The notes: generated from the sequence alone by a model not told the origin. A stretch of DNA of 64,000 nucleotides from Sideroxydans sp. (GCA_027310725.1 DAIDAG010000028.1:16057-80056), one strand, 5' to 3'. Shown: positions 40,072 through 52,538, counted from the stretch's first letter. Program-made: numbers and translations.

Positions 40072-40935
40072 TTAAACTGCTGCTGCGCCGCCGACTATCT
40101 CCGAAATTTCCTTCGTGATCGCTGCCTGACGTGCCTTGTTGTAAACCAGTTTGAGCTCGCCGATGACGCTCTTCGCGTTATCGGAAGCGGCTTTCATTGC
40201 CACCATACGCGAGCTCTGCTCGGACGCCATATTTTCCACTACGGACTGATATACCAACGACTCGATGTAGCGTACCAGCAGCTCGTCGATCACCGGCTTC
40301 GCATCGGGTTCGTAGATGTAGTCCCAGTTGCCGTTGGCTCCGCCTAACTTGTCATCAGAGAGTGGCAACAGTTGTTCCATGCGCGGCTCTTGCTTCATCG
40401 TGTTGATGAAGTGGTTGTAGCACAAGTGGATCGCGTCGATCTCTCCTGCAACATAGGCATCCAGCATGATCTTCACGGCACCGATCAATTTTTCGATGTG
40501 CGGCGTATCGCCAAGACCGGTCAAATGCGACTTGACGTTGGCACCCACGCGATTCATGAAACTGAAACCTTTATTGCCGATAGGGCAAACAACGATACCC
40601 TTGCCCTCGCCTTCCCACGACTTCATGCGGGTCACGGCGAGACGCAGAACGTTGGTGTTCAACCCGCCGCACAAGCCTTTGTCCGACGTCACCACAATAA
40701 CGCCTACATTCTGGATGCTTTCGCGCTTGACCAGAAATGCGTGTTTGTATTCAGGGTTGGCTCGCGACAAATGGGCAGCTACGTTGCGGATCTTTTCGGC
40801 GTAGGGACGGGCAGCTCGCATGCGTTCTTGCGCTTTGCGCATTTTCGCCGCGGCCACCATTTCCATCGCGCGCGTGATCTTGCGAGTGTTCTCGACACTC
40901 TTGATCTTCGTGCGGATTTCTTTGCTGCCTGCCAT
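40072..40935 (-). CDS. atpG: ATP synthase F1 subunit gamma
   Basis: Central stalk, 287 residues. The N-terminal coiled coil starts [20 protein letters not shown], followed by [34 protein letters not shown] and the C-terminal helix [19 protein letters not shown] with [20 protein letters not shown]. Matches the family along its length. Confidence 0.96.
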   Translation of the reverse strand: MAGSKEIRTKIKSVENTRKITRAMEMVAAAKMRKAQERMRAARPYAEKIRNVAAHLSRANPEYKHAFLVKRESIQNVGVIVVTSDKGLCGGLNTNVLRLAVTRMKSWEGEGKGIVVCPIGNKGFSFMNRVGANVKSHLTGLGDTPHIEKLIGAVKIMLDAYVAGEIDAIHLCYNHFINTMKQEPRMEQLLPLSDDKLGGANGNWDYIYEPDAKPVIDELLVRYIESLVYQSVVENMASEQSSRMVAMKAASDNAKSVIGELKLVYNKARQAAITKEISEIVGGAAAV

Positions 40936-41008
40936 GATTTAGCTCCTGCTTATAACCAGCCACTGGGCAACCTGTTCTGGTTGCTGCGTGGGATGGCTAA
41001 TTGTTTTC

Positions 41009-42550
41009 TTAGTAGACTGCTGTTGCCTTGAAGGTCTCGATTGCCGTTACCAGCAATTTTTCGTTGTCGCCCGACAGATCCTTGGTCGATTGGATCGCTT
41101 CCATCAATGTCTTGTTGTTGGACTTCAAATAGGCATGCAATGCAGATTCGAATGCCAGCGCTTTTGGCACAGCCACGTCGTCGAAATAACCTTTGTTGAC
41201 TGTGAACAGCGTAACAGCCATTTCTGCAACGGACAGCGGGCAGTATTGCAATTGTTTCATCAGTTCGGTAACCATGCGGCCGCGTTCCAGCTGTTTGCGG
41301 GTCGCTTCGTCCAGGTCGGAGGCGAACTGCGCGAACGCAGCCAGTTCACGATACTGGGCCAGCGCCAAACGCACGCCGCCGCCCAGCTTCTTGATGACCT
41401 TGGTCTGCGCTGCACCGCCCACGCGGGACACCGACACGCCGGCGTTGATCGCCGGACGGATACCGGCATTGAACAAGTCGGCTTCCAGGAAGATCTGGCC
41501 GTCTGTAATGGAAATCACGTTGGTCGGCACGAATGCTGACACGTCTCCGGCTTGGGTTTCGATGATCGGCAATGCGGTCAAAGAACCTGTCTTGCCTTTG
41601 ACCGCACCCTTTGTGAAAGCTTCGACGTAGTCTGCGTTCACGCGGGCTGCGCGCTCCAGCAAGCGGGAGTGCAGGTAGAACACGTCGCCGGGGTAAGCTT
41701 CACGGCCGGGCGGACGGCGCAGCAATAGGGAGATCTGGCGATATGCCCAGGCTTGCTTGGTCAAGTCATCATAAACGATCAGTGCATCTTCGCCACGGTC
41801 GCGGAAATATTCGCCCATGGTGCAGCCGGCATAAGGTGCCAGGAATTGCATCGCAGCAGAATCGGAAGCTGTGGCTGCAACGACGATGGTGTATTCCATC
41901 GCGCCGTGTTCTTCGAGTTTGCGTACCACGTTGGCCACGGTCGAAGCTTTCTGACCCACGGCGACATAAATACAGGTCATGTTCTGACCTTTTTGATTGA
42001 TGATCGCATCGACAGCAACGGCTGTCTTGCCGGTCTGGCGGTCGCCAATGATCAGTTCGCGCTGGCCGCGACCGACCGGAACCATGGAGTCGATGGATTT
42101 CAAGCCGGTTTGCACGGGCTGGTCAACAGACTGACGTGCGATGACGCCCGGTGCGACCTTTTCGATCTTGTCGGTCATCTTGGCGTTGATCGGACCTTTG
42201 CCGTCGATAGGCTGACCCAGCGCGTTCACTACACGACCACGCAGTTCGGGACCGACCGGCACTTCCAGAATGCGGCCGGTGCATTTGACCGTGTCGCCTT
42301 CGGTGATGTGTTCGTATTCGCCCAAGATAACGGCACCGACGGAGTCGCGCTCAAGGTTCAGCGCCAAACCGAATGTATTGCCGGGGAATTCCAACATTTC
42401 GCCCTGCATCACATCGGACAAGCCGTGGACGCGAACGATACCGTCGGTCACGCTGACCACTGTACCTTCAGTGCGCGCTTGGGTCAGTGCTTCGAAATTC
42501 TCGATGCGACTGCGTATCAGATTACTAATTTCGGAAGGGTTGAGCTTCAT
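41009..42550 (-). CDS. atpA: ATP synthase F1 subunit alpha
   Basis: Non-catalytic nucleotide-binding subunit, 513 residues as in E. coli. P-loop [13 protein letters not shown] (about 170), IEQ-free start [38 protein letters not shown] and the C-terminal [20 protein letters not shown]. All operon positions are regular. It follows atpH by 30 bases. Confidence 0.97.
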   Translation of the reverse strand: MKLNPSEISNLIRSRIENFEALTQARTEGTVVSVTDGIVRVHGLSDVMQGEMLEFPGNTFGLALNLERDSVGAVILGEYEHITEGDTVKCTGRILEVPVGPELRGRVVNALGQPIDGKGPINAKMTDKIEKVAPGVIARQSVDQPVQTGLKSIDSMVPVGRGQRELIIGDRQTGKTAVAVDAIINQKGQNMTCIYVAVGQKASTVANVVRKLEEHGAMEYTIVVAATASDSAAMQFLAPYAGCTMGEYFRDRGEDALIVYDDLTKQAWAYRQISLLLRRPPGREAYPGDVFYLHSRLLERAARVNADYVEAFTKGAVKGKTGSLTALPIIETQAGDVSAFVPTNVISITDGQIFLEADLFNAGIRPAINAGVSVSRVGGAAQTKVIKKLGGGVRLALAQYRELAAFAQFASDLDEATRKQLERGRMVTELMKQLQYCPLSVAEMAVTLFTVNKGYFDDVAVPKALAFESALHAYLKSNNKTLMEAIQSTKDLSGDNEKLLVTAIETFKATAVY

Positions 42551-42580
42551 CTGGATTTCCTCATTCTTGATAAATCATCA

Positions 42581-43114
42581 TCAGGCCAGGGCGGTCGCCA
42601 TTTCACTGAGTCGGGTGCGTGCAGAACCGTCGATCACCTTGTCTCCGGCGCGTATCACCACGCCCCCAAGCAATTCTTTATTGATATTGCATGTCAGTTT
42701 GATCTCTCGACCCATACGCTTCTTGAGCGAACTGGCAATCTTGTCTTGTTGAGCCGCGGACAGTTCGAACGCCGAATCCACGACCACATTCACGCTCTTC
42801 TCTGCTTCCGACTTGAGTACCTCAAAGATGGATGCAATCTCGGGCAGAAGCAACAGACGCTGGTTTTCGGCCAGCACGTTGATGAAATTCATCTGCTGCG
42901 GCTTGAGTTTTCCACCCAGTATGTCACCCAGCAAGCTTCCCAACTGAGCTTTCGCAACGCGCGGACTGCTGATCACGTTGCGGATTTCCGGATAGTTCAC
43001 TGCTTCGGCAAGCGACAGTAAAACTTCCGACCATCCTTTCAGGTCGGAAAGTTTTTGCGCTTCTTCGAATGCCGCCTGGGCGTAGGGTCGTGCTGTAGTT
43101 AGGGCTTCAGACAT
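42581..43114 (-). CDS. atpH: ATP synthase F1 subunit delta
   Basis: Peripheral-stalk subunit, 177 residues: N-terminal helical domain (TTARPYAQAAFEEAQKLSDL, WSEVLLSLAEAV) and C-terminal part (VNVVVDSAFELSAAQQDKI, GGVVIRAGDKVIDGSARTRL), the family's typical end. Joins F1 to the b-subunit stalk. Confidence 0.95.
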   Translation of the reverse strand: MSEALTTARPYAQAAFEEAQKLSDLKGWSEVLLSLAEAVNYPEIRNVISSPRVAKAQLGSLLGDILGGKLKPQQMNFINVLAENQRLLLLPEIASIFEVLKSEAEKSVNVVVDSAFELSAAQQDKIASSLKKRMGREIKLTCNINKELLGGVVIRAGDKVIDGSARTRLSEMATALA

Positions 43115-43119
43115 GGCTG

Positions 43120-43590
43120 TTAGAGATCCGCTGCAAGTTTGTCGAGCAGGTCATTGTGCGCCTTGGCATCGATCTCGCGACCCAGAATTTTGCCCGCTCC
43201 CGCCAGTGCAATTGCCGACACCTGGGTACGCAGTTGTTCCTTGGCGCGAAACACTTCCTGTTCAACTTCTGCTTTTGCGCCTGCGACGATGCGATCGCCC
43301 TCGACCTTGGCTTGTGCCTTCGCCTGTTCGACGATTTCGCTTGCACGCTTTTCACCATTGGCGACGATCTCGCCCGCCTTATCTTTTGCTTCACGCAAAA
43401 TATCGGCGGAACGCTTGGCGGCCATATCCAGGTCGTGCTTGGCACGCTCTGCGTCTGCGAGGCCGTCAGCGATGGTCTTTTGACGCGATTCGATCGCTGC
43501 CAGCAAAGGCGGCCAAACGAATTTTGCGGTGAACCATATCAAAATGGCGAACGACAGTGCCTGCGCGATTATTGTCAGGGTAATGTTCAT
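43120..43590 (-). CDS. atpF: ATP synthase Fo subunit b
   Basis: Stator stalk subunit, 156 residues. One N-terminal membrane helix (about 4-26, [25 protein letters not shown]) and a long charged coiled coil (about 30-150; [37 protein letters not shown]). Sits between atpE and atpH. A single b gene (no b') indicates a homodimeric stalk. Confidence 0.95.
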   Translation of the reverse strand: MNITLTIIAQALSFAILIWFTAKFVWPPLLAAIESRQKTIADGLADAERAKHDLDMAAKRSADILREAKDKAGEIVANGEKRASEIVEQAKAQAKVEGDRIVAGAKAEVEQEVFRAKEQLRTQVSAIALAGAGKILGREIDAKAHNDLLDKLAADL

Positions 43591-43631
43591 TTCGGTTCCT
43601 TATGCTGGATTGTGCATCCCGCAATGTTCAA

Positions 43632-44769
<1,138 letters not shown>

Positions 44770-44777
44770 CCCGGACC

Positions 44778-45170
44778 TTACTTGTCATTCACGTTATTCA
44801 CAGCTCGCATTCCCGCGCCAGATGCCAGCGCCGAACCTGCCAACCCGCCAATCAGGGCCAATGGAACCAGTCCCTGGTAATACTTAAATGTAATCAACAG
44901 CAGAATCGCGATCACAAGTACTTTGACCGCCTCCGCTTTCAGCAATGTAATCAGAACGGTACTTGCCGCGCTGCCTTTCGGGCTTTGTGCAATCAACATT
45001 CCGGCATACGCACCAATCACCACTGATGCCCCGCCCGCCAATGCGGAAATTGCTGCGTGTACACCCGCAAGCAACAGAGAGACACCCGAGATGAGTACCG
45101 TTATGATGATTTGCCAGCGTGCCGCCTTGCTGAATGCGCGGCTTATTGTTGTGTTTGTTACACTTTCCAT
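44778..45170 (-). CDS. atpI: ATP synthase assembly-associated protein AtpI
   Basis: A small membrane protein (130 residues) with four membrane helices (about 20-40, 44-62, 72-95, 100-120). It is the first gene of the operon and may help c-ring assembly or magnesium supply; not essential in known organisms. The conserved part is [21 protein letters not shown]. Identity rests on size, topology and position. Confidence 0.85.
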   Translation of the reverse strand: MESVTNTTISRAFSKAARWQIIITVLISGVSLLLAGVHAAISALAGGASVVIGAYAGMLIAQSPKGSAASTVLITLLKAEAVKVLVIAILLLITFKYYQGLVPLALIGGLAGSALASGAGMRAVNNVNDK

Positions 45171-45220
45171 CTTGTGCCCTTAAGCGCTAAATTTGGCTAG
45201 GGCTGAAAAAAAGCCCGCGC

Positions 45221-45250
45221 ATTCTCTACTATTCCGCCACAGCAAGTCAA
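45221..45250 (-). promoter_or_regulatory. Candidate sigma70 promoter of the atp operon
   Basis: On the minus strand TTGACT (45245-45250) is followed after 16-18 bases by TAGAGAAT (45221-45228), about 50 bases upstream of the atpI ATG. A small GGGCT...AGCCC hairpin lies at 45200-45216 in the leader. Confidence 0.55.
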
Positions 45251-45286
45251 GCGCATTCGGGGCGCATACGGCAGTTCTGCCCCTGG

Positions 45287-46156
45287 TTATGCTCGTTCGT
45301 ACAGCTTGCCGGTCAGTTCTTCCAGATGTTCGTTGCTCGAATACTCGATAACCAGTTTGCCGCCACCCTTGCTATTTGGCTTGATTTCCACGCGCGCTCC
45401 GAGTTGTGAGCTGATTTCTTCTTGCAGGCGTTGTGTGTCGCGGTTTTCTTTTGGTATTTTCTTGCCGACTGTTGTCTTGGAAGATGACTGTTCGCCTTGT
45501 TGCTGTACCAGCTTTTCCGCCTCGCGTACGGAGAGGCCTTCCAAGACGATCTTGTTCGCGAGCAGCACTTGTTGCGCACCCTCAAGCGAAAGCAACGAGC
45601 GGGCGTGGCCCATGTCCAGCGAACCTTCCATCAGCATGTCTTGCACGGCTTGAGGCAATTTGAGAAGGCGCAAGAGGTTGCTCGCGGCACTGCGCGAGCG
45701 GCCCACGGCATCAGCTGCAGCCTGGTGTGTCATCTGGAATTCGTCGATCAGGCGCTGGATACCGATCGCTTCTTCCAGCGGGTTCAGGTCTTCACGCTGG
45801 ATATTCTCGATCAGCGCCATTGCCAATGCCGCATTGTCAGGCACTTTGCGCACGATGACCGGCACTATTTTCAGCTCGGCCAGTTGTGCCGCACGCCAGC
45901 GGCGCTCGCCGGCAATGATCTCGTAGCCGCCTTCTGCAAGTTCGCGCGCCAGGATCGGCTGCATCACACCCTGCACTCTGATCGAAGCGGCAAGTTCGTT
46001 CAGCGACGCCTCGTCCATACGGCTGCGCGGCTGATACTTGCCGGGTTTTAGTTGCTCGACTTTTAGATCGCGCAGTACGTCGTTCTGTTTTGATGTGCTG
46101 TTTCCGGAAAGCAGCGCGTCCAAGCCGCGCCCCAGACCCTTGATCGGTTTTGCCAT
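45287..46156 (-). CDS. parB: Chromosome partitioning protein ParB
   Basis: The CTP-dependent DNA clamp that loads at parS, 289 residues. It begins with KPIKGLGRGLDALLSG, the usual ParB N-terminus. Then GKYQPRSRMDEASLNELAASI, the CTP-binding GERRWRAAQLA, the HTH region (MTHQAAADAVGRSRSAASN, LRLLKLPQAVQDML, GHARSLLSLEGAQQ) and a C-terminal dimerisation part. AAAGGA precedes the ATG. Its sites are seen at 49535-49550 and probably 56028-56043. Confidence 0.96.
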   Translation of the reverse strand: MAKPIKGLGRGLDALLSGNSTSKQNDVLRDLKVEQLKPGKYQPRSRMDEASLNELAASIRVQGVMQPILARELAEGGYEIIAGERRWRAAQLAELKIVPVIVRKVPDNAALAMALIENIQREDLNPLEEAIGIQRLIDEFQMTHQAAADAVGRSRSAASNLLRLLKLPQAVQDMLMEGSLDMGHARSLLSLEGAQQVLLANKIVLEGLSVREAEKLVQQQGEQSSSKTTVGKKIPKENRDTQRLQEEISSQLGARVEIKPNSKGGGKLVIEYSSNEHLEELTGKLYERA

Positions 46157-46178
46157 GATTTTCCTTTAATGAAACTTG

Positions 46179-46958
46179 TTATGCGGCGACTTGCGCCATT
46201 GAGTTGTTGAGCATTTCGCCGGCCAAAGCCAGATAAGCAAGGGTTCCCTTGGATTGGCTATCGTGGTACAGCGCAGGAATACCGAAGCTGGGTGCTTCCG
46301 CCAAACGCACGTTACGCGGAATGACGGTTCGGTAGACCTTATCGCCGAAATGCTGCTGCAACTGGTCCGAGACCTGTTGTGCCAGGGCATTGCGCGGATC
46401 GAACATGGTACGCAACAAACCTTCAATCTCCAGATCCGGGTTCAGATTTTCGCGCACCTTGCGTATGGTGTTGACGAGGTCACTCAATCCTTCCAGTGCG
46501 TAGTACTCGCATTGCATGGGAATCATCACCGATTTCGCGGCACACAATCCATTCAGGGTAAGCAAATTCAGTGCTGGCGGACAATCAACCAGAATGTAAT
46601 CATATTCATGCAATATCGGCTGCAACTCTTCTTTCAAACGCATTTCGCGCCCTTCAACATCCACCAATTCAATCTCGGCGCCGGCCAATTCACGGTTGGC
46701 GGGTAATACGTCGTATTTACACGCTGAAGACCGGATACGCGCTTCGGCAACCGATTTTTCACCCATCAATACGTCGTAGATGGTCATTTCCAAATCGGCT
46801 TTGTTGATACCGCTCCCCATGGTCGCATTGCCCTGCGGATCCAGATCGATCAGCAGCACGCGCTGTTTCGCCGCCCCCAGACTTGCCGCCAAGTTGACGG
46901 TAGTCGTGGTTTTGCCCACACCGCCCTTTTGATTGGTGATTGCCAATATCTTGCTCAT
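46179..46958 (-). CDS. parA: Chromosome partitioning ATPase ParA (Soj)
   Basis: A ParA/MinD ATPase (259 residues) beginning [20 protein letters not shown], with the deviant Walker A (KGGVGKTT). LLIDLDPQGNATMGSGI and YILVDCPPALNLLTLNGL are the switch regions. It moves the ParB-parS complex by a DNA-relay on the nucleoid. Its 5' end overlaps rsmG by 4 bases; parB follows after 22 bases. Confidence 0.96.
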   Translation of the reverse strand: MSKILAITNQKGGVGKTTTTVNLAASLGAAKQRVLLIDLDPQGNATMGSGINKADLEMTIYDVLMGEKSVAEARIRSSACKYDVLPANRELAGAEIELVDVEGREMRLKEELQPILHEYDYILVDCPPALNLLTLNGLCAAKSVMIPMQCEYYALEGLSDLVNTIRKVRENLNPDLEIEGLLRTMFDPRNALAQQVSDQLQQHFGDKVYRTVIPRNVRLAEAPSFGIPALYHDSQSKGTLAYLALAGEMLNNSMAQVAA

Positions 46959-47578
46959 TTTTTCACTCCCAATACGACCAAACTGCGGGCAGCTTCCAAG
47001 CCGGGAACCTGCAATGTAATTACCTTTTCAACCAGAATATCTGCGGGAAGCCTCGCCAGTTCTTGTTCCGGCACACCTTTCATGGCCGCCCAGCGACCGC
47101 CTTCTGACAGCAAATGTCGCGTTAGTGCTACAAAATCCGTCGCTTCCGCAAACGCGCGGGAAATAATCCCGTCAAATTTCTGTTTCGTGTGCCACTGCTC
47201 CACCCGTTCGCAACGGACTTCCACGTTGTTCAAATCCAACTGAATAGCCGCTTGCTGTACAAAGCCGGTTTTTTTACTGTTGCTATCCAGTAATGTGAAC
47301 GACCACTCTGGCCGCATCACAGCCAACACCAGCCCAGGTAAACCCGCACCGCATCCCACATCCAGCCAGCGTTGCGGCCACAAATACGGTAATACAGCCA
47401 AGCTATCGAGCAAGTGGTTACTCACCATCTGCTCGGGATTACGTATCGCGGTAAGGTTGTAAATTCCGTTCCATTTGTGCAGCAAAGTCAGATAATCCAG
47501 CAGCTTTGCCTGCTGTTCCAAAGTAGCTTCCAAGCCCATCTGCGTAAGGCCTGCCGTTAATTCCTGCGCCAGCGTCAT
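46955..47578 (-). CDS. rsmG: 16S rRNA (guanine527-N7)-methyltransferase RsmG
   Basis: The gidB product, 207 residues, a class I SAM methyltransferase modifying G527. Visible: [20 protein letters not shown], the SAM loop [30 protein letters not shown] and [14 protein letters not shown]. Overlaps mnmG and parA by 4 bases each. Confidence 0.95.
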   Translation of the reverse strand: MTLAQELTAGLTQMGLEATLEQQAKLLDYLTLLHKWNGIYNLTAIRNPEQMVSNHLLDSLAVLPYLWPQRWLDVGCGAGLPGLVLAVMRPEWSFTLLDSNSKKTGFVQQAAIQLDLNNVEVRCERVEQWHTKQKFDGIISRAFAEATDFVALTRHLLSEGGRWAAMKGVPEQELARLPADILVEKVITLQVPGLEAARSLVVLGVKK

Positions 47579-49461
47579 GCCGCTTTGTCTTGTTTGAAGC
47601 CCCGCTTCAAATGCACCAACAACAATGAAATCGCAGCCGGGGTCACGCCGGAGATGCGAGCAGCCTGGCCTACCGTCTGTGGCTGGTGCTGATTCAGTTT
47701 TTGTCGTACTTCGATAGACAAGCCGCGCACGACCGAATAATCCATGTTGTCCGGTAATAGCGTGGTCTCTTGGCCTTCCTGGCGCTCGATCTCATCCAGC
47801 TGGCGTTCGATATATCCTTGATATTTAGCCTGAATTTCCACTTGCTCGGCTATCTCCGATACATCGGCCATTTGCGCACCGGGCAAAGTCATCAAAGCCG
47901 CATAACTCACTTCGGGGCGGCGCAGCAGATCGTACAGGCAATACTCGCGCTCGATCTCTTTACCCAACACGCGTTCGGCGGCGGCTTTGTCCAGAATGCG
48001 CGGGTTTACCCAAGTCGTTTTCAGACGTTCCAATTCCCGTGCGATCTTTTCCCTTTTTTCTTCAAAAGCCTGCCAACGGATATCGTCCACCAAACCCAAG
48101 CGACGACCGGTCTCGGTGAGACGCATGTCGGCGTTGTCTTCACGTAACTGCAAGCGATATTCGGCGCGGCTCGTGAACATGCGATAAGGCTCTGAAACAC
48201 CGCGCGTAATCAGGTCATCCACCATCACACCCAGATATGCCTCGTCGCGACGAGGACACCAAGCCTCTTCATCCTTTGCCTGCAGTGCCGCATTGACGCC
48301 GGCCAGCAAACCTTGCGCGGCAGCCTCCTCATAACCCGTTGTTCCGTTGATTTGTCCGGCAAGAAACAGGCCAGCTATCGTTTTGGTTTCCAACGAAATT
48401 TTTAGTCCGCGCGGGTCGAAATAGTCGTATTCGATGGCATAACCGGGGCGCGTGATATGGGCATTTTCCAGCCCCCTTATCGAATGCACCAAGGCTAATT
48501 GTGTATCGTAGGAAAGACTGGTCGAAATGCCGTTGGGATAGATTTCGTGCGTTGTCAAACCTTCCGGCTCCAGGAATATCTGGTGTGAGGTTTTCCCTGC
48601 GAATCGGGTGATCTTGTCTTCAATGGATGGACAATAGCGTGGGCCCACTCCCTCTATAATGCCTGTAAATAAAGGCGATTGATCTAATCCATTGCGAATG
48701 ATCTCGTGCGTGCGCTCGTTCGTTTGAGTGATCCAGCATGGCATTTGGCGCGGATGCTGATCCGCGCGCCCCATAAATGAGAATACCGGAATCGGACTAT
48801 CGCTGTGTTGTTCCTGCATCGCTGAAAAATCGATGCTGCGCCCATCTATGCGTGGCGGCGTCCCCGTTTTCAGGCGCCCGATTGGCAGCCCCAATTCGCG
48901 CAAATTGTGTGCAAGCCCAACAGATGGTGGATCGCCTGCGCGACCTGCCGGATAATTCGTCAGGCCGACATGAACCAGGCCTGCGAGGAATGTGCCCGTG
49001 GTCAGAACCACGGTTTTGGCGTAGTAACTCAAGCCAAGCTGGGTTTGTACGCCAATAACGCGTCCTTGGTCTATTAATAGTTTTTCGGCTGCTTGCTGAA
49101 ATAGCTTGAGATTATGCTGATTTTCCAATCGCTTGCGAATCGCGGTCTTGTAAAGCGCGCGATCAGCCTGCGCGCGCGTTGCGCGTACTGCAGGACCTTT
49201 TGATGCGTTCAGGATGCGAAACTGTATGCCCGCCTCATCTGTCGCTGCAGCCATCGCTCCGCCTAAAGCGTCAGTTTCTTTGACCAGATGACCTTTGCCG
49301 ATACCCCCTATAGAGGGGTTGCAGGACATCACGCCCAAGGTTTCGATGCTGTGCGTAAGCAAAAGCGTAGCGCAGCCCGCACGGGCGCTTGCCAGCGCGG
49401 CTTCCGTCCCGGCATGCCCACCGCCAATCACGATGACATCAAATTGTTTCGGATCGCGCAT
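47575..49461 (-). CDS. mnmG: tRNA uridine-5-carboxymethylaminomethyl modification enzyme MnmG (GidA)
   Basis: FAD-dependent enzyme (628 residues) that with MnmE modifies wobble U34. FAD loop [37 protein letters not shown], the conserved [13 protein letters not shown] and the C-terminal [13 protein letters not shown] and [16 protein letters not shown]. Start at 49461 ([11 protein letters not shown]) is set by homologues; a TTG 13 codons upstream is less likely. parS lies in the gap to mnmE. Confidence 0.96.
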   Translation of the reverse strand: MRDPKQFDVIVIGGGHAGTEAALASARAGCATLLLTHSIETLGVMSCNPSIGGIGKGHLVKETDALGGAMAAATDEAGIQFRILNASKGPAVRATRAQADRALYKTAIRKRLENQHNLKLFQQAAEKLLIDQGRVIGVQTQLGLSYYAKTVVLTTGTFLAGLVHVGLTNYPAGRAGDPPSVGLAHNLRELGLPIGRLKTGTPPRIDGRSIDFSAMQEQHSDSPIPVFSFMGRADQHPRQMPCWITQTNERTHEIIRNGLDQSPLFTGIIEGVGPRYCPSIEDKITRFAGKTSHQIFLEPEGLTTHEIYPNGISTSLSYDTQLALVHSIRGLENAHITRPGYAIEYDYFDPRGLKISLETKTIAGLFLAGQINGTTGYEEAAAQGLLAGVNAALQAKDEEAWCPRRDEAYLGVMVDDLITRGVSEPYRMFTSRAEYRLQLREDNADMRLTETGRRLGLVDDIRWQAFEEKREKIARELERLKTTWVNPRILDKAAAERVLGKEIEREYCLYDLLRRPEVSYAALMTLPGAQMADVSEIAEQVEIQAKYQGYIERQLDEIERQEGQETTLLPDNMDYSVVRGLSIEVRQKLNQHQPQTVGQAARISGVTPAAISLLLVHLKRGFKQDKAA

Positions 49462-49534
49462 TCTTGGCCCATCAAAATGAGGACGCGCATGATAACTCAA
49501 AAGCTATTCACTACGAAAACTTTGAACGAGGTAA

Positions 49535-49550
49535 TGTTTCACGTGAAACA
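49535..49550. promoter_or_regulatory. parS: parS site (perfect consensus)
   Basis: TGTTTCACGTGAAACA, the 16-base ParB-binding palindrome, lies in the short gap after the mnmE stop and 74 bases from the mnmG start. It is identical to the canonical chromosomal parS. parA-parB are encoded 2.6 kb away. Confidence 0.95.
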
Positions 49551-49551
49551 A

Positions 49552-50895
49552 TTATTTACCGATACAGAACCGACTGAATATCTCGCCTAGCAGATCATCT
49601 GCGGTAAATTCGCCGGTAATGCTGTTAAGTGCTCTCTGGGCATGACGCAATTCCTCGGCCAATAGCTCCGGATGGCCAAGCTGTTGCGAAGCTTCGATCA
49701 ATCGATGCCCGGCGGCGGAAAGTGCTTCCAGATGGCGTTCACGCGCCATGAATATCCCTGTTTCTTGATGCCAACCTATCGTTTCCAGCAGTTTTTCCTG
49801 GAGTGCCTCGATACCTGCCCCGGTTTTTGCTGAAAGATAAAGATGGGCTTCCCCATTTCGCATTTCTGCACCCGAGGCATGTCCGCTTAGATCGATCTTG
49901 TTGTGCAAGTACAAGCGGGGAACCTTGGCTGGTAGTTGTGCCAGTATTGCGTTATCTTGTGGCTCAGCGCGTTGATGCGATTCATCCAGCAAAACCAGCA
50001 CCACATCGGCTCGTGACAATGCCAGCTGCGTGCGAGCAATGCCCATTTTTTCAACCGCATCGTCCGTTTGGCGCAGTCCTGCAGTATCAACTAAGTGGAG
50101 CGGCACGCCCCGAACTTGCAGTGCCTGGCGTATTGCATCGCGGGTAGTGCCCGGTATCTCGCTTACCAACGCCACTTCTTCCCCGGCCAATCGATTCAGC
50201 AGGCTCGACTTCCCCGCATTGGGCGCGCCAACGAGTACTACTTGGGCACCTTCACGCAAAATGCTTCCCAGTGTTGCCAGTTCTTCAATCCGTGCCACTT
50301 CTCTTAACAAAAAAGAGAGTTTTCCGGCGCAAAGTTGTCGATCGGTATCGCCTATCTCTTCTTCCGGGAAGTCCAGGGTCGCTTCGACATGCATGCGCAA
50401 TTCTATAAGCTGCGCTACAACGCTATTGATTGCCGCTGAGAATTCGCCTTGCAATGAACGCATGGCACTGCGCGCTGCCTGTTCAGTGGTTGCGTCGATA
50501 AGATCGGCCACACTTTCTGCCTGGGCAAGATCCATCTTGTCGTTGAGAAATGCGCGTTGGGTAAATTCACCCGGTTGCGCAAGGCGTGCGCCCAGTTCAA
50601 GACAGCGCTGCAGGACGGATTGAAGTACTGCAGGGCCGCCGTGACCTTGAAGTTCTAACACCTCTTCGCCGGTATAGGAATGAGGAGAAGGGAAATAAAG
50701 CGCGATACCCTTATCTAGGATCGCGCCGTCGGCAGCGAAAAACGGGGTAAAAGTGGCGAATCTGGGAGTGAGCTGTCGCCCTGTAAGTAGCGCAGCAAAA
50801 TGCAACAGCCCGCTCCCGGATACACGCACCACGCCGATCCCACCGCGCCCAGGGGCCGTGGCTATCGCCGCGATATTGTCAGGCTTTGGCGCCAC
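49552..50895 (-). CDS. mnmE: tRNA modification GTPase MnmE (TrmE)
   Basis: A G-domain protein of 447 residues working with MnmG on U34. The N-terminal formyl-THF-binding domain begins NIAAIATAPGRGGIGVVRVSG; the central GTPase has GAPNAGKSSLLN (P-loop), DAIRQALQVRG and DTAGLRQT; the C-terminus is FSRFCIGK, with the required Cys. The start is a GTG overlapping the end of yidC by 17 bases. Confidence 0.96.
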   Translation of the reverse strand: MAPKPDNIAAIATAPGRGGIGVVRVSGSGLLHFAALLTGRQLTPRFATFTPFFAADGAILDKGIALYFPSPHSYTGEEVLELQGHGGPAVLQSVLQRCLELGARLAQPGEFTQRAFLNDKMDLAQAESVADLIDATTEQAARSAMRSLQGEFSAAINSVVAQLIELRMHVEATLDFPEEEIGDTDRQLCAGKLSFLLREVARIEELATLGSILREGAQVVLVGAPNAGKSSLLNRLAGEEVALVSEIPGTTRDAIRQALQVRGVPLHLVDTAGLRQTDDAVEKMGIARTQLALSRADVVLVLLDESHQRAEPQDNAILAQLPAKVPRLYLHNKIDLSGHASGAEMRNGEAHLYLSAKTGAGIEALQEKLLETIGWHQETGIFMARERHLEALSAAGHRLIEASQQLGHPELLAEELRHAQRALNSITGEFTADDLLGEIFSRFCIGK

Positions 50896-52519
50896 CTTTG
50901 CGTGCGGCTGTTTGTCCGCGGGTGATATACCATTGCTGCGTAATAGAAAGGATATTGTTTACGACTGAATACAGTACCAAACCCGCGGGGAAGAAGAAAA
51001 ACACGACGCTGAACACAATAGGCATGATCTGCATGAGCTTCGCCTGCATTGGGTCTGGCGGCAATGGGTTCAGTTTGCTCTGAATCAACATGCTGATGCC
51101 CATGATCAGCGGCAAGACATAATACGGATCGGTTGCCGACAAGTCGGTGATCCAGCCAAAGAATGGCGCGTGACGAAGCTCCACGCTGGACAAAATGGCC
51201 CAATAAAGTGCAATGAACACCGGTATCTGGATCACCATAGGCAGACAACCGCCCAGCGGATTTATCTTTTCCGTTTTGTAGAGATCCATCATCGCGTGAT
51301 TCAATTTATCCCGGTCATCGCTATATTGTTGCTTGATCTTCTCCAGTTTTGGCGCCACGAGACGCATTTTGGCCATGGATCGATAACTTGCAGCCGACAG
51401 CGGGAAGAAGGCCAATTTGATCAATACCGTAAGCAGGATGATGGAAATACCCCAGTTATGTACCCAATCATTAATGTGAGACATCAGCCAGAAAAGCGGG
51501 GTTGAAAAGATCGTTAACCAACCATAATCCACGGTCAATCCGAGACCAGGCGCAATCTCATCGAGCTTGGTCTGGGCGGGCCCAGCGTAAAGCGTTGCAG
51601 ATATCCTCCCCGTCTGACCCGGCTCTATGTTGGCAACAGGCAGGATCACCCCCGCAGAGTATTCATTGCCGTCAAGTTTTTTGGTGTAGAACTCACGAGG
51701 CCCTTTTTCTGCCGGCAACCATGCGGACACAAAATAGTGCTGCAACATCCCGATCCAACCGTTGTCAGGGTTGACCGGCAACTTGACCTTATTCTTCTCA
51801 ATATCCGAAAACTCGATCTTTTTGAATTTATCCTGTTCGGTATAAACCGCCGGCCCCGTAAAGGTTGGAACGAACTTTGAAGATCCTGAAATCGAGACCG
51901 AATCGCGTACCAATTGAAAATATGCCGACGGAGTTAAAGCAGTCGTACCATGATTTGTAATTTCATACGAAACATTAACAAGATAACTACCACGATGGAA
52001 TGTATAGATCTTGGTAACACTCGCCTCACCCGTATTCTGCGCTGTCAGTCGAACTTCCAGGCTATCTTTGCCTTCAGCTAGCTGAAATTCTTCGCCTACG
52101 GTTGAAAACTCGGCGTTATGAGTCGGCAATCCCTTGCCAAGCAACCCGGATTGAGCGACATAATAATGTTCGCCTTTTTGCTGCAGCAGTGTCAGGGGTT
52201 TGCTTTGGTCGTTCGAGTCTTTATGTTTTAACAGATCCAAGCGCTCGATGTTTCCGCCGGCCGTGTTGATTTGCACCATGAATATATCGGTTGTTACGAC
52301 GATATTTTTGCCGGTTGCGGCTTTTTGCGCTTCAACGGACGTGGATACAACTGCATGCTCCGCAGTTTTAGCCAATTCCGCGGGTACCGACGGATCTTTT
52401 GAAGCTACTGCCTCGGTTACGGGAGCCACAGCTTGGTTTTGGCGTGTCCACGCGCCCCAAAGCAGAACCAGAGAAAAAGAAAAGATCAGGAATAAGAACA
52501 ACCGCCGCATGTCCATCAA
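50879..52519 (-). CDS. yidC: Membrane protein insertase YidC
   Basis: Inner-membrane insertase, 546 residues. N-terminal anchor (about 4-22), large periplasmic domain (about 40-340) and the conserved C-terminal core with five helices (NWGISIILLTVLIKLAFFPL, QIPVFIALYWAILSSVELRH, YVLPLIMGISMLIQSKLNP, IMPIVFSVVFFFFPAGLVLY). The conserved Arg of the groove is expected in AAASYRSMAKM. It inserts Fo c and other proteins. Confidence 0.96.
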   Translation of the reverse strand: MMDMRRLFLFLIFSFSLVLLWGAWTRQNQAVAPVTEAVASKDPSVPAELAKTAEHAVVSTSVEAQKAATGKNIVVTTDIFMVQINTAGGNIERLDLLKHKDSNDQSKPLTLLQQKGEHYYVAQSGLLGKGLPTHNAEFSTVGEEFQLAEGKDSLEVRLTAQNTGEASVTKIYTFHRGSYLVNVSYEITNHGTTALTPSAYFQLVRDSVSISGSSKFVPTFTGPAVYTEQDKFKKIEFSDIEKNKVKLPVNPDNGWIGMLQHYFVSAWLPAEKGPREFYTKKLDGNEYSAGVILPVANIEPGQTGRISATLYAGPAQTKLDEIAPGLGLTVDYGWLTIFSTPLFWLMSHINDWVHNWGISIILLTVLIKLAFFPLSAASYRSMAKMRLVAPKLEKIKQQYSDDRDKLNHAMMDLYKTEKINPLGGCLPMVIQIPVFIALYWAILSSVELRHAPFFGWITDLSATDPYYVLPLIMGISMLIQSKLNPLPPDPMQAKLMQIMPIVFSVVFFFFPAGLVLYSVVNNILSITQQWYITRGQTAARKGGAKA

Positions 52520-52538
52520 GGTTTCACCTGTATTTCAG

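Noticed and set aside
41753..43021. Plus-strand open frame of 422 codons
   Set aside because: Antisense to atpA and atpH.
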